The notes under the pieces are model-generated. The model had not been told where the DNA came from and did no database searches. It worked only from the letters and a program-made list of their open reading frames with translations. Made by a program: the position numbers and the translations under genes. Below, piece after piece: positions 16,330-25,600 of a DNA stretch of 64,000 nt (its first letter is position 1; each line of letters begins with the position of its first letter). The DNA is taken from NCBI GenBank assembly GCA_013042375.1, contig JABDQH010000015.1, positions 1-64,000 of the forward strand, read 5' to 3'. The DNA comes from Woeseiaceae bacterium. Its GTDB lineage: Bacteria; Pseudomonadota; Gammaproteobacteria; Steroidobacterales; Woeseiaceae.

Positions 16330-17180
16330 CAGTCTTGTCCTACCGCAAGTTTCATGCACGTCGTGCGATCTTTCGATTCCTGCTCCTGCCTGACGTACAT
16401 CTTGTTACGCCGCACGGCTTCCTCGAAGTCGACCTGGTGAGCATCGAAAAACGGGCCGTCGACGCAGGCGAATTTCACTTCGTCGTTCACCGTGACACGG
16501 CAGCCGCCGCACATCCCGGTACCGTCGATCATGAGCGGATCCAGCGACACCAGGGTCGGGATGTCCTTGCCTCGCGTGGTCTCGGTCACCGCGCGCATCA
16601 TGGGCATCGGCCCGATCGCGACGACACTGTCCGGGCGGCCCGGCGCGTCGCCATCGATCATCTGCTGCAGCCTCTCGGTCACGAGCCCGTGGAATCCGGC
16701 CGAGCCGTCGTCGGTACAGATTTCGAGGTTGTCGCAGACCTCTCCGAGCTCTTCATTGAGGATCAGGAGGTCTTTTTCTCGCGCGCCGTTGATGATTGTC
16801 GTGGTATCGCCTCGCAGCCTGAGCTCGCGCATCAGGCAAAGCAGGGCGGCCGAACCGAAGCCGCCGCCGATACCGACGATGTGGCCCTCGACCGGAATCT
16901 CGAGCGGCATGCCGAGCGGGCCGACGAGGTCGAGGATCTCGTCACCGACCTCGAGCTGCCCGAGGTAGCGTGTCGTGGTCCCGACTTCCTGGACCACGAT
17001 CGTCAGAATGCCTTCCTCGCGGTCGTAGTCTGCAATCGTCAGCGGAATGCGCTCACCGCCATCGCGCACGCGCACTATGACGAACTGGCCGGGTTTCGCG
17101 GCCTTGGCGACCAGCGGTGCGTCGACCCGGTAGAGCTTGGTGATGGGCGATAGCGGTCGTTTCTCGAGGATCTTTGCCAT
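16329..17180 (-). CDS. NfnA-like ferredoxin-NADP reductase subunit
   Basis: The 283-aa protein has an FAD-binding beta-barrel (PGQFVIVRVRDGGERIPLTI), then HIVGIGGGFGSAALLCLMREL for nucleotide binding. The C-terminal [2Fe-2S] cysteines lie in GTGMCGGCRVTV and FACVDGPFFDAHQVDF. This is the SudB/NfnA family, related to the dihydroorotate dehydrogenase electron-transfer subunit PyrK. It lies directly between the PorAB fusion gene (3-nt gap) and the NfnB-like gene (1-nt overlap), so the four minus-strand genes 20496-14935 read as one operon. The likely role is exchange of electrons between ferredoxin and NAD(P)H. Confidence 0.85.
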   Translation of the reverse strand: MAKILEKRPLSPITKLYRVDAPLVAKAAKPGQFVIVRVRDGGERIPLTIADYDREEGILTIVVQEVGTTTRYLGQLEVGDEILDLVGPLGMPLEIPVEGHIVGIGGGFGSAALLCLMRELRLRGDTTTIINGAREKDLLILNEELGEVCDNLEICTDDGSAGFHGLVTERLQQMIDGDAPGRPDSVVAIGPMPMMRAVTETTRGKDIPTLVSLDPLMIDGTGMCGGCRVTVNDEVKFACVDGPFFDAHQVDFEEAVRRNKMYVRQEQESKDRTTCMKLAVGQD

Positions 17181-17183
17181 GGT

Positions 17184-19481
17184 CTACAGCTCCGGATGCT
17201 CGGACTTGATTTTCAGCCTGCGCCAGCGCCTGCCGATTTCCTGCTCGGTCATCTCGAGCTGGTCGGCGTGCTCGGGCGCGAGTATGTGCTTCGTCTTGCC
17301 CATCATGCCGAGCCACTCGCCGACCGGCCGCCGCCGTCCGATTGCGTCGGGATCGTAGGTGACGTGCGTTGCGCCTTTCTCCACTTCGTAGAGCGGGAAG
17401 AAGCAGCAGTCGATCGCAGCCTGCAGGACTTCCTGCGCGGCGTCGTCTGCGGTTCGCCAGTTCAGCGGACAGAATGACAACACCTTGCCGTACACGAGGC
17501 CCTGGCGCTGCGCATACCACTGCGCCTTCGACATCTTGCGCATGAAGTCCTCGGGATAGCCCTCGCTGGCCGTGAACACGTAGGGAAGGTTGCAGGCTGC
17601 GAAAATCTGCGGCGTGTCCTTGTGATGGAAGCGCTTGCCCGACATTGCGTCGCCGACCTCGCTGGTCGAGGTGCGGTGCCCGAACGGCGTCGCGTACGAC
17701 AACTGCGAGCCGGTGTTCATGTAGCCCTGGTTGTCGTACTCGAGGATGATCATCTTGTGGTTGCGATGCGCCGTTCCCAACGCGGCACCCATGCCGATGT
17801 CCATGCCACCGTCGCCCGTCACCATGATGAACGTCGTGTCTTCGCCCTCCGGCGCGGCGGGGAGTTCGCCCCGGCGCACGCGCTCGTGGTACATCTCGAC
17901 GAGGCCGGACAGCGTCGCGGCGCCGTTCTGGAACAGGTTGTGTATGTAGGTGATGCGATGGGCGGTCTTCGGGTAGCCCGTCGTCGTGACCATCGCGCAG
18001 CCCGTCTGGAACAGGACGACGACGTTGCCTTCGAGCACGTTGTAGGCCTGCCTCAGCATCGGGAAGAAACCGCAACCCGGGCACGCACCGTGTCCGGGTG
18101 CGATCCGTGACGGCGTGGTCGTCATCTCCCACAGCGGTTTCAGCTCGACTTCCAGCTTGTTGGTGTCGGGGTTCGGCGTGACCTTCGCCATGCCGCGAGA
18201 TACTGCCTCGGACTGAATCGGCGGCAGGCCCGGAGGTGGGCCCGCGGCGTCGTCGCCGGCATAGGCGCCGTGATACTCGAACGGCACGTCGACTTTGCCT
18301 GTCGCGGCCGCTGCCAGAGCCTCGTTAAAGAACTCTTCGGCATCGGTCGCGTAGAAGTCTTTGCCGCCCAGGCCGTAGATACGGCTCATGACCAGGGTTT
18401 TGTTGTCAGGGTCCTGTTGCAGGGCAGCGCGAACTTCGAGGGACAGGTTTCCGCCCTCTGCGCCATAAGAATCACCGCGGTCACCGACGACGACGGCGCG
18501 GACATTGCGAAGCAGCCTGCGAATCTCGTCCGTCGGGAACGGTCGCAGAACGTTGGGTGATACGACACCGACCTTGTGCCCCTGCTCACGCAGGCTATCG
18601 GCCACTTCCTTGGCGTTTTCCGCCGCGGAATTCAGGAGAACGAGCGCCACCTCGGCGTCGTCCATGCGGTAGGCATCGACGGTGCGGTAGTCGCGGCCCG
18701 AGAGCGCTGCGAATTCGGCGAACACTTCGGGAATGACCCGGCGCGCCGCTTCCATGGCCTCGTGCTGCTGAACCTTGTTGTTGATCAGGTCGGGATCGTT
18801 CATGTACGGGCCGAAAGTGACCGGGTGCTCGGGATCGAGGGCCGTGTACGGGTCCTCGCGCTCGCCGAGGAAGGCCTTGACGGCATCGGGGTCGTCGAAG
18901 CGGTCGATGCGACGCTTCTGGTGGCTCGTCAGGAAACCGTCATAGGCGACGATGACCGGCAGGCGCACATCCGCGTGTTCGCCGATGCGGACCGCGCAGA
19001 AATTCAGGTCGTAAGCGGCCTGCGGGTCGCGGGCCATCAGGATGACCCAGCCTGCGTTCAGCACGAAGTAGATGTCCGAATGGTCGCAGCGGATGTCCAG
19101 CGGGCCCGAGACCGTGCGCGTCGAGATGTTCAGGACCATGGGAACGCGCGTACCCGACTGCACGGGCAGCTGTTCGAGCGCGTACAACAGCCCTTGCGAC
19201 GACGTGGCATTCAGGACGCGCCCGCCGCCGAGTGCGGCGCCGTAGCAGATGCCTGCCGCGCCGTGCTCGCCGTCGGCCGGGATCATGACGATGTCGTGCT
19301 CGCCGTCGGCCTGCATCTTGGACAGGGTTTCCGCAACCTCGGTGGACGGCGTGATCGGGAAATACCCCATCACGTGGAAACCGATGTCGCGCGCGGCCAA
19401 TGCCGCGGCCTCGTTGCCGCTCTTGAAGTCGTGAACCTGGCGGACGGGTTGGGGAGAGATCGCTCGTGCCTGGTCAAGCAT
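17184..19481 (-). CDS. 2-oxoacid (pyruvate):ferredoxin oxidoreductase, alpha-beta fusion
   Basis: The 765-aa protein joins two subunits that are usually separate. Residues about 1-420 are PorA-like (GNEAAALAARDIGF, YFPITPSTEVAETL, NATSSQGLLYALEQLP). Residues about 445-765 are the TPP-binding PorB part: APGHGACPGCGFFPML, then FQTGCAMVTTTGY, VTGDGGMDIGMGAALGT, and a last cysteine in VLSFCPLNW. These four cysteines fit the beta-subunit [4Fe-4S] site. The enzyme oxidises a 2-oxoacid plus CoA to acyl-CoA and CO2, reducing ferredoxin. Pyruvate is the likely substrate but 2-oxoglutarate or branched-chain acids cannot be excluded. It overlaps the PorGD gene by 8 nt, and GGAGGAAAAC precedes its ATG. 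Confidence 0.88.
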   Translation of the reverse strand: MLDQARAISPQPVRQVHDFKSGNEAAALAARDIGFHVMGYFPITPSTEVAETLSKMQADGEHDIVMIPADGEHGAAGICYGAALGGGRVLNATSSQGLLYALEQLPVQSGTRVPMVLNISTRTVSGPLDIRCDHSDIYFVLNAGWVILMARDPQAAYDLNFCAVRIGEHADVRLPVIVAYDGFLTSHQKRRIDRFDDPDAVKAFLGEREDPYTALDPEHPVTFGPYMNDPDLINNKVQQHEAMEAARRVIPEVFAEFAALSGRDYRTVDAYRMDDAEVALVLLNSAAENAKEVADSLREQGHKVGVVSPNVLRPFPTDEIRRLLRNVRAVVVGDRGDSYGAEGGNLSLEVRAALQQDPDNKTLVMSRIYGLGGKDFYATDAEEFFNEALAAAATGKVDVPFEYHGAYAGDDAAGPPPGLPPIQSEAVSRGMAKVTPNPDTNKLEVELKPLWEMTTTPSRIAPGHGACPGCGFFPMLRQAYNVLEGNVVVLFQTGCAMVTTTGYPKTAHRITYIHNLFQNGAATLSGLVEMYHERVRRGELPAAPEGEDTTFIMVTGDGGMDIGMGAALGTAHRNHKMIILEYDNQGYMNTGSQLSYATPFGHRTSTSEVGDAMSGKRFHHKDTPQIFAACNLPYVFTASEGYPEDFMRKMSKAQWYAQRQGLVYGKVLSFCPLNWRTADDAAQEVLQAAIDCCFFPLYEVEKGATHVTYDPDAIGRRRPVGEWLGMMGKTKHILAPEHADQLEMTEQEIGRRWRRLKIKSEHPEL

Positions 19482-20496
19482 GTTTTCCTCCTGCCGCCGT
19501 GGCGAGACCGGGGAACAACGGGACGCGCAATTCGTCCGCTTTCCCGGGCTCTTCCGCTTCGCGGATCATGGCGCCGGTCGAGCAGGTTTCGACGCAGCGC
19601 ATGCAGCCTTTGCAGTATTGATAATCGATGCCGTCCAGCTTGACGCCGGGGTTGCCGTCCGCGTCGACGTGCGTCGACCAGACGAGGCAGAGATCGGGGC
19701 ACACCATGTCGCACATGCCGCAGTCGATGCACTTGTCGCGCTCGAGAATGGGCATCCAGCCCGTGCGGGAGGTGTGCAGGTCGTTGTGGGCAGTATTGCC
19801 GGGTGTCGGCAGGACGCCGCCGATCGGTGCGCTGCGGTATCCCCATGCCGGATGCGATTGCATCGTGGGCACGTCGCCGTCCTGTCGGCCGATGCCGGCG
19901 ACGGCCTCGAGTTCGTCGGCGCCGCGGTTGAAGGCGCGCGTATTGGAGTCGACGACGGCGTCGCTCTTGCCGGCGAACGTGGCCGTCAGTGCGTCGAGTA
20001 CCGACTGCCGGTCGAGTTCCGGCACCGCCTCGGCGAGCGCGCCGATCAGCACGGCGTTCTCGCGCGATTTCTCTTCGAATGCGATCTTCTGCGCGTCGAC
20101 GCGGAAGACCTTCGCTGTGCCGGGCGCTCGTTCCAGTCCCTCGGGGAGGTCGCCTTCATTTCCGGCGAAGATCAGCGTCCCGCCGGCCCTGAGGCCGGAC
20201 AGCGTGGCCGGATGCGCCAGCAACCCGGCATGAAAGACGACCACGACGTCCGGTTCCTCGATCGGGGCGCTGGTACGAATCGCGCTGTCCGCAGGCGCAA
20301 GCCTGATGAACGAGCGAACGACCGAGCCTTTCTTCTCAGAGCCGTACGACGAGAAATGCGAGCCGTTCATGTTCATGCGCAGAACGGCGGCACCTGCGAC
20401 GATCTTGCCGGCGACGTGGGCGCCGAGCCCACCAATGGATTCGAAGCGGACCTCGAACAAGTCCGCACCAGAGCGTACCGAGGGATCCCGGGCCAT
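19474..20496 (-). CDS. 2-oxoacid:ferredoxin oxidoreductase, gamma-delta fusion
   Basis: The 340-aa protein begins with a PorG domain (FEVRFESIGGLGAHVAGKI, MNMNGSHFSSYGSEKKGS, PDVVVVFHAGLLAHP). It ends with a PorD-type ferredoxin carrying two [4Fe-4S] sites: DKCIDCGMCDMVCPDLC and YCKGCMRCVETCSTGAM. It supplies the CoA-binding and electron-exit parts for the alpha-beta fusion encoded immediately downstream. It is the first gene of the minus-strand operon. Only 111 nt separate it from the small DUF2892 gene. Confidence 0.88.
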   Translation of the reverse strand: MARDPSVRSGADLFEVRFESIGGLGAHVAGKIVAGAAVLRMNMNGSHFSSYGSEKKGSVVRSFIRLAPADSAIRTSAPIEEPDVVVVFHAGLLAHPATLSGLRAGGTLIFAGNEGDLPEGLERAPGTAKVFRVDAQKIAFEEKSRENAVLIGALAEAVPELDRQSVLDALTATFAGKSDAVVDSNTRAFNRGADELEAVAGIGRQDGDVPTMQSHPAWGYRSAPIGGVLPTPGNTAHNDLHTSRTGWMPILERDKCIDCGMCDMVCPDLCLVWSTHVDADGNPGVKLDGIDYQYCKGCMRCVETCSTGAMIREAEEPGKADELRVPLFPGLATAAGGKHA

Positions 20497-20607
20497 GATT
20501 CTGCTCCGTTACGTGCGCTGCAACGCACCCTGACCCGTCCAGCCTACTACCCGTGGAGACGCGATAAATAAGGAAATGCCGCAACCCATTAGGGGGTTGC
20601 GAATGAT

Positions 20608-20799
20608 CTACTCGGGCTTCTTACAGGTGCTGAATCCGAACAATGCGTACGGCGGGCACCAGCCGATGATCCCGGTTGCCAATGGGATCACTCCCACCCA
20701 GCCCCACGCTGATTGCGGCCCGATGAATACCAGGCTGATGATGGCCAGTCCGGCAATCACGCGAACAACGCGTTCCAGGTTGTGAATATTCTGTTTCAT
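20608..20799 (-). CDS. DUF2892 (YgaP-type) inner-membrane protein
   Basis: The 63-aa protein has the DUF2892 pattern NIHNLERVVRVIAGLAIISL, a WGWVGVIPLATG membrane segment, then WCPPYALFGFSTC. Two transmembrane helices are expected. The CP and TC cysteines at the end are conserved in the family, which is often linked to rhodanese domains; none is fused here. It stands alone upstream of porGD. The 199 nt between it and the GltD-like gene must hold divergent promoters, but I see no clear consensus boxes. Confidence 0.85.
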   Translation of the reverse strand: MKQNIHNLERVVRVIAGLAIISLVFIGPQSAWGWVGVIPLATGIIGWCPPYALFGFSTCKKPE

Positions 20800-20998
20800 G
20801 GTGTCTCCTCGGACTACGATTTCATTCGATATTCTATCCGATCCTTGCCGAATGATGGCTGCATGCAGCGATCAGGCGCGAGCGCCTGCGCAGATAGTTT
20901 CCATAGAAACAACAACCTAACCGGGAAAATAACTGCGCATACCGGTCCGTATATGTGCGGATGCTTTTGCGAGCGACGGCTCCTATCATTGCCGTGTC

Positions 20999-22642
20999 AT
21001 GGCTTCCAAATACCTAACCAAGCGCGCCGATCTGACGCGCCACGCCCGAGGTACGGGTGCGTTGCGTACGCGCCGTCCCCAGTACGTCGACTTTTTGCCA
21101 CCCTGCAACGATGCCTGCCCGGCCGGGGAGAACATCCAGGCGTGGCTTGCGCATGCGCAATCGGGCGACTACGAAGCTGCTTGGCGCGAGCTCGTCAGGA
21201 ATAACCCGATGCCGGCGATTCATGGCCGCGTCTGCTACCACCCGTGTGAATCCGCGTGCAATCGCATTCACACCGACAGCGCCGTCAGCATCCACGCTGT
21301 GGAACGATTCCTCGGCGACCTCGCGCTGGAAAAAGGCTGGCAGTTCGAGAAGCCCGGCAAGTCGACGGGCAGGAAGATCCTCGTCGTCGGTGCGGGCCCG
21401 AGCGGCCTGTCCGCCGCCTATCACCTCGCGTGCATGGGGCACGAGGTCGAAATCCGCGAAGCCGGCCCGATTGCCGGCGGCATGATTCATTTCGGCATTC
21501 CCGCCTATCGCATGCCGCGCAAGGAGCTGCAGGCGGAGATCGATCGCATCGCGGAACTCGGCGTCAAGATCACGCTGGACCACCGCGTCGACGACGTCCT
21601 CAAGGAAAAAGAAGAGGGCGGATTCGACGCCGTGTTCATCGCGGTCGGGGCGCACATCAGCAAGAAGATCGACATCCCCAACCGGGACGCCGGCAAGATT
21701 CTCGACGCGGTGTCATTCCTCAGTGGCGCGAAAGAAGGCGAGGCGCCGCAGCTCGGCCGGCGTGTCGCGGTGTACGGCGGCGGCAACACGGCGATGGATG
21801 CGGCCCGCACGGCGAAACGTCTCGGCGCCGAGCCGATGATCATCTACCGCCGCGACCGCAGCAGCATGCCGGCCCACGATTTCGAGGCCGACGAGGCGCT
21901 CGAGGAAGGCGTCCAGATTCACTGGCTCAGGACCATCAAGGAGATCGATCGCTCGACTTTCAAGGTCGAGATCATGGAGCTCGACGAGAACAACCGACCG
22001 CAGCCGACCGGCAGATTTGAGGAGCTCGAGGCCGACGCACTGATTCTCGCGCTCGGCCAGGACACCGACACGGCATTCCTCGAAAACGTCCCCGGTATCG
22101 AGTTCGAGTGGGACCATACGGTCATCGTTGACGACAACATGATGACCGGGCACGTGGGCATCTTTGCCGGCGGCGACATGGTGCCGAGCGACCGCTCGGT
22201 GACAATCGCGGTCGGCCATGGCAAGCACGCGGCGCGGCACATTGACGCGTTTCTCAACGAGTCGAAATATGTGCGGCCCCCGCGTAACGACATCGTCGGT
22301 CACGAAAAACTGCATATCTGGTATCGCACGCACGCGCCGCAGGTCGAGCAGGAGAGGATCCCGCTCGATCAGCGCGAGTCGAGTTTCGACGAGGTTCTGC
22401 GCAACCTCACGGAAGCTGACGCGCTGTTCGAGGCCAGGCGCTGTCTGTCCTGTGGTAACTGCTTCGAGTGTGACGGCTGTTACGGCGCCTGCCCGCAAGA
22501 GGCCGTCATCAAGCTCGGTCCGGGAAAACGGTACGAATTCGACTTCGACAAATGTACGGGCTGCGCCGTGTGTTTCGAGCAGTGCCCGTGCCATGCCATT
22601 GAGATGATCGACGAACCCGCCGCAAAAGTGGAAACGACATGA
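20999..22642 (+). CDS. GltD-like NAD(P)H flavoprotein with C-terminal 2x[4Fe-4S] ferredoxin domain
   Basis: The 547-aa protein begins with PPCNDACPAGENIQAWLAHA and VCYHPCESACNR, the glutamate-synthase small-subunit Fe-S region. An FAD site (ILVVGAGPSGLSAAYHLACM) and an NAD(P) site (VAVYGGGNTAMDAARTAKRL) follow. The C-terminus adds a ferredoxin domain: CLSCGNCFECDGCYGACP, then DKCTGCAVCFEQCPCHAIEM. Its ATGA overlap with the NifJ gene (22639-22642) indicates translational coupling, so it probably links NifJ-reduced ferredoxin to NAD(P)H. No GltB-type large subunit is nearby. It is a paralogue of the NfnB-like protein at 14935-16329 with a different architecture. Confidence 0.85.
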   Translation: MASKYLTKRADLTRHARGTGALRTRRPQYVDFLPPCNDACPAGENIQAWLAHAQSGDYEAAWRELVRNNPMPAIHGRVCYHPCESACNRIHTDSAVSIHAVERFLGDLALEKGWQFEKPGKSTGRKILVVGAGPSGLSAAYHLACMGHEVEIREAGPIAGGMIHFGIPAYRMPRKELQAEIDRIAELGVKITLDHRVDDVLKEKEEGGFDAVFIAVGAHISKKIDIPNRDAGKILDAVSFLSGAKEGEAPQLGRRVAVYGGGNTAMDAARTAKRLGAEPMIIYRRDRSSMPAHDFEADEALEEGVQIHWLRTIKEIDRSTFKVEIMELDENNRPQPTGRFEELEADALILALGQDTDTAFLENVPGIEFEWDHTVIVDDNMMTGHVGIFAGGDMVPSDRSVTIAVGHGKHAARHIDAFLNESKYVRPPRNDIVGHEKLHIWYRTHAPQVEQERIPLDQRESSFDEVLRNLTEADALFEARRCLSCGNCFECDGCYGACPQEAVIKLGPGKRYEFDFDKCTGCAVCFEQCPCHAIEMIDEPAAKVETT

Positions 22643-25600
22643 GTGAGTATCGCGCTGTCGAAGGCAATGAGGCGGTCGCGCGCGTCGCGTACGCCGTCAG
22701 TGAGATCTGCTCGATCTACCCGATCACGCCGTCATCGCCGATGGCGGAGTCGGCCGACGTCTGGTCTGCCCTTCGCAAGGAAAACATCTGGGGGCATGTA
22801 CCCGATATCATCGAGATGCAAAGCGAGGCCGGGGCCGCGGGCACGGCGCACGGCTCGCTGCAGACCGGCGCCCTGACGACGACCTTCACGGCATCGCAGG
22901 GGCTCATGCTCATGCTGCCGAACATGTACAAGGTCGCGGGCGAGTTGACGTCGACAGTATTTCACGTTGCGGCACGGTCGCTCGCCGCACAGGCGCTTTC
23001 GATCTTCGGCGATCACCAGGATGTCATGGCTGCCCGAACCACGGGCTTCGCCCTGCTGGCGTCCTCTTCGGTGCAGGCCGCGCAGGACCTGGCGCTGATA
23101 GCACACGCGTCGACGCTCAAGGCCCGCGTGCCGTTCATCCACTTTTTCGACGGTTTCCGCACGTCCCACGAGGTCGACAAGATCAATCTCGTCAGCGAAG
23201 GCGAGATAAAGGTCATGATCGACGACGGCCTCGTCTTCGAGCATCGGCACCGGGCGCTGAACCCGGACAACCCGTTTATTCGCGGCACGGCACAGAACCC
23301 GGACGTGTACTTCCAGGGACGCGAGACCGTGAATCGTTTCTACGACGCCACGCCGGGGATCGTGCAGGAGGCGATGGAGCGCTTTGCGGTTCTGACCGGG
23401 CGTGAGTATGAACTGTTCGACTACTTCGGTGATCCTGAAGCCAAGCGCGTCATTATTCTCATGGGTTCGGGCGCCGAGACCGTCGTCGAGACGATCAACG
23501 CATTGCCCGAGAAAGGCATCGGTGTCGTCAACGTGCGTCTGTATCGTCCGTTCTCGAAGGCGCATCTGCTCGAGGCGTTACCCGATACCGTCAGGTCGAT
23601 CGCGGTCCTCGATCGCACCAAAGAACCAGGCGCAAGCGGCGAGCCGCTGTACCAGGACGTCGTGACGGCGCTGGCAGAGGCGTCGGCGGCCGGTGAAATC
23701 GGGCGCATGCCTCGCATCATCGGCGGGCGTTACGGCCTGTCGTCGAAAGAATTCACGCCGGCCATGGTCAAAGCCGTGTTCGACGAGCTCGCCAAGGACG
23801 CGCCGAAGAACCACTTTACGATCGGCATCAAGGACGACGTCACCAATACGAGCCTCGAGTACGATGCGGCCTTCCAGATCGAGGGCAGTGACGTGACGCG
23901 CGCCCAGTTCTTCGGCCTCGGCGCCGATGGAACCGTCGGCGCCAACAAAAACTCGATCAAGATCATCGGTGAGAACACCGACCTGCAGTGCCAGGGCTAC
24001 TTCGTCTACGATTCGAAAAAATCCGGCTCGAGAACGGTCTCGCACCTGCGCTTCGGACCCGAGCCGATCCATGCGCCGTACCTGATCCAGTCGGCCAACT
24101 TCATCGCCTGTCACACCTTCGAGCAGATTCGGACCATTGAAGTGCTCAAGGACGCGGCCGACGGAGCTGTGTTCCTCCTCAACAGCCCGTACGGCGCCGC
24201 GGAGGTCTGGGAGCAGCTGCCGGAACCGGCGCAGAAAATCATCGTCGACCGCAATGTCGAGATGTACGTGATCGACGCGACCGCCGTTGCGCGCGAGGCA
24301 GGCATGGGTAAGCGCATCAACACGATCATGCAGGCCTGCTTCTTTGCCTTGTCGGGTGTACTGCCCCGTGAAGAGGCCATCGCCCAGATCAAGAAGGCGA
24401 TAGAAAAGACCTACTCGAGCAAGGGACAGGACGTCGTCGACAAGAACTTTGCGGCAGTCGATGCAGCGCTCGATCACCTGCACAAGGTCGATGTGCCGAA
24501 GCAGGTGACGAGCGAGGTGCCGCTGCAACAGGTTGTCCCCGACGACGCGCCGGAATTCGTGCGCGAGGTCACGGCGCAGATGATGCGCGGCCACGGCGAC
24601 GATTTGCCGGTCAGCAAATTCCCGATAGACGGTACCTACCCAAGCGCGACGTCGATGTACGAAAAGGGCAACGTCTCCGACAGCGTGCCGGTGTGGGAAC
24701 CCGACCTGTGCATCCAGTGCGGTAACTGTGCCTTCGTCTGCCCGCACAGCGTCATTCGCGCCAAGTTTTATCACGAGAGCGAACTCGAGGCGGCCCCGGA
24801 TACGTTCCCGTCGGCGCCTATTTCGGCACGAGGATTTCCCGAGACGCGCTACTCGCTGCAGGTCTATCTCGAGGATTGCACGGGCTGCAACCTGTGCGTC
24901 AGCGCCTGCCCGGTGAGATCGCCGGACGAAGAAGACAAGCGCGCAATCAACATGACCGACAAGCGGCCTATTCTCGAGAAGGAAAAGAACAACATAGAGT
25001 ACTTCGAAAAGCTTGCATGGACAGATCGTGCAACGGTCGACTTCTCGTCTGTGCGCGGCGCCCAGTTCCTGCAGCCGCTGTTCGAATTCCCTGGTGCCTG
25101 TGCGGGATGCGGTGAGACGCCCTATGTACGACTGCTGTCGCAACTCTTCGGTCCGCGGTTGATCGTCGCCAATGCGACCGGCTGTTCATCCATTTACGGC
25201 GGCAACCTGCCGACGACCCCGTGGGCGAAGAATGACGAGGGCTCCGGACCGGCATGGTCGAACTCGTTGTTCGAGGACAATGCAGAGTTCGGCCTCGGCA
25301 TGCGCATCGCGGCTGATCACCACATGACGATCGCGAAGGAACTGGTTACCCAACTCAAGGAGGAGATTGGCCACGAGCTTGCCGATCACATCGTGCATGC
25401 GGGTCAGCGCGTTGGCAGCGAACTGCGGCGCCAGCGTCGCCGCGTCGCCATGCTGCGCAAGCGCCTCGAGAAGATGCTGAAGAAGCGCGAGCATCCGAAA
25501 GCGACGGCACTGCTGTCCATCATCGACCATCTCGTGCGGCGCAGTATCTGGTGCGTCGGCGGCGACGGCTGGGCTTACGACATCGGTTCCGGGGGGCTCG

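Noticed and set aside
23578-25143. Minus-strand open frame (521 codons) inside nifJ
   Set aside because: It is a shadow of the NifJ coding frame with no start signal or family pattern.
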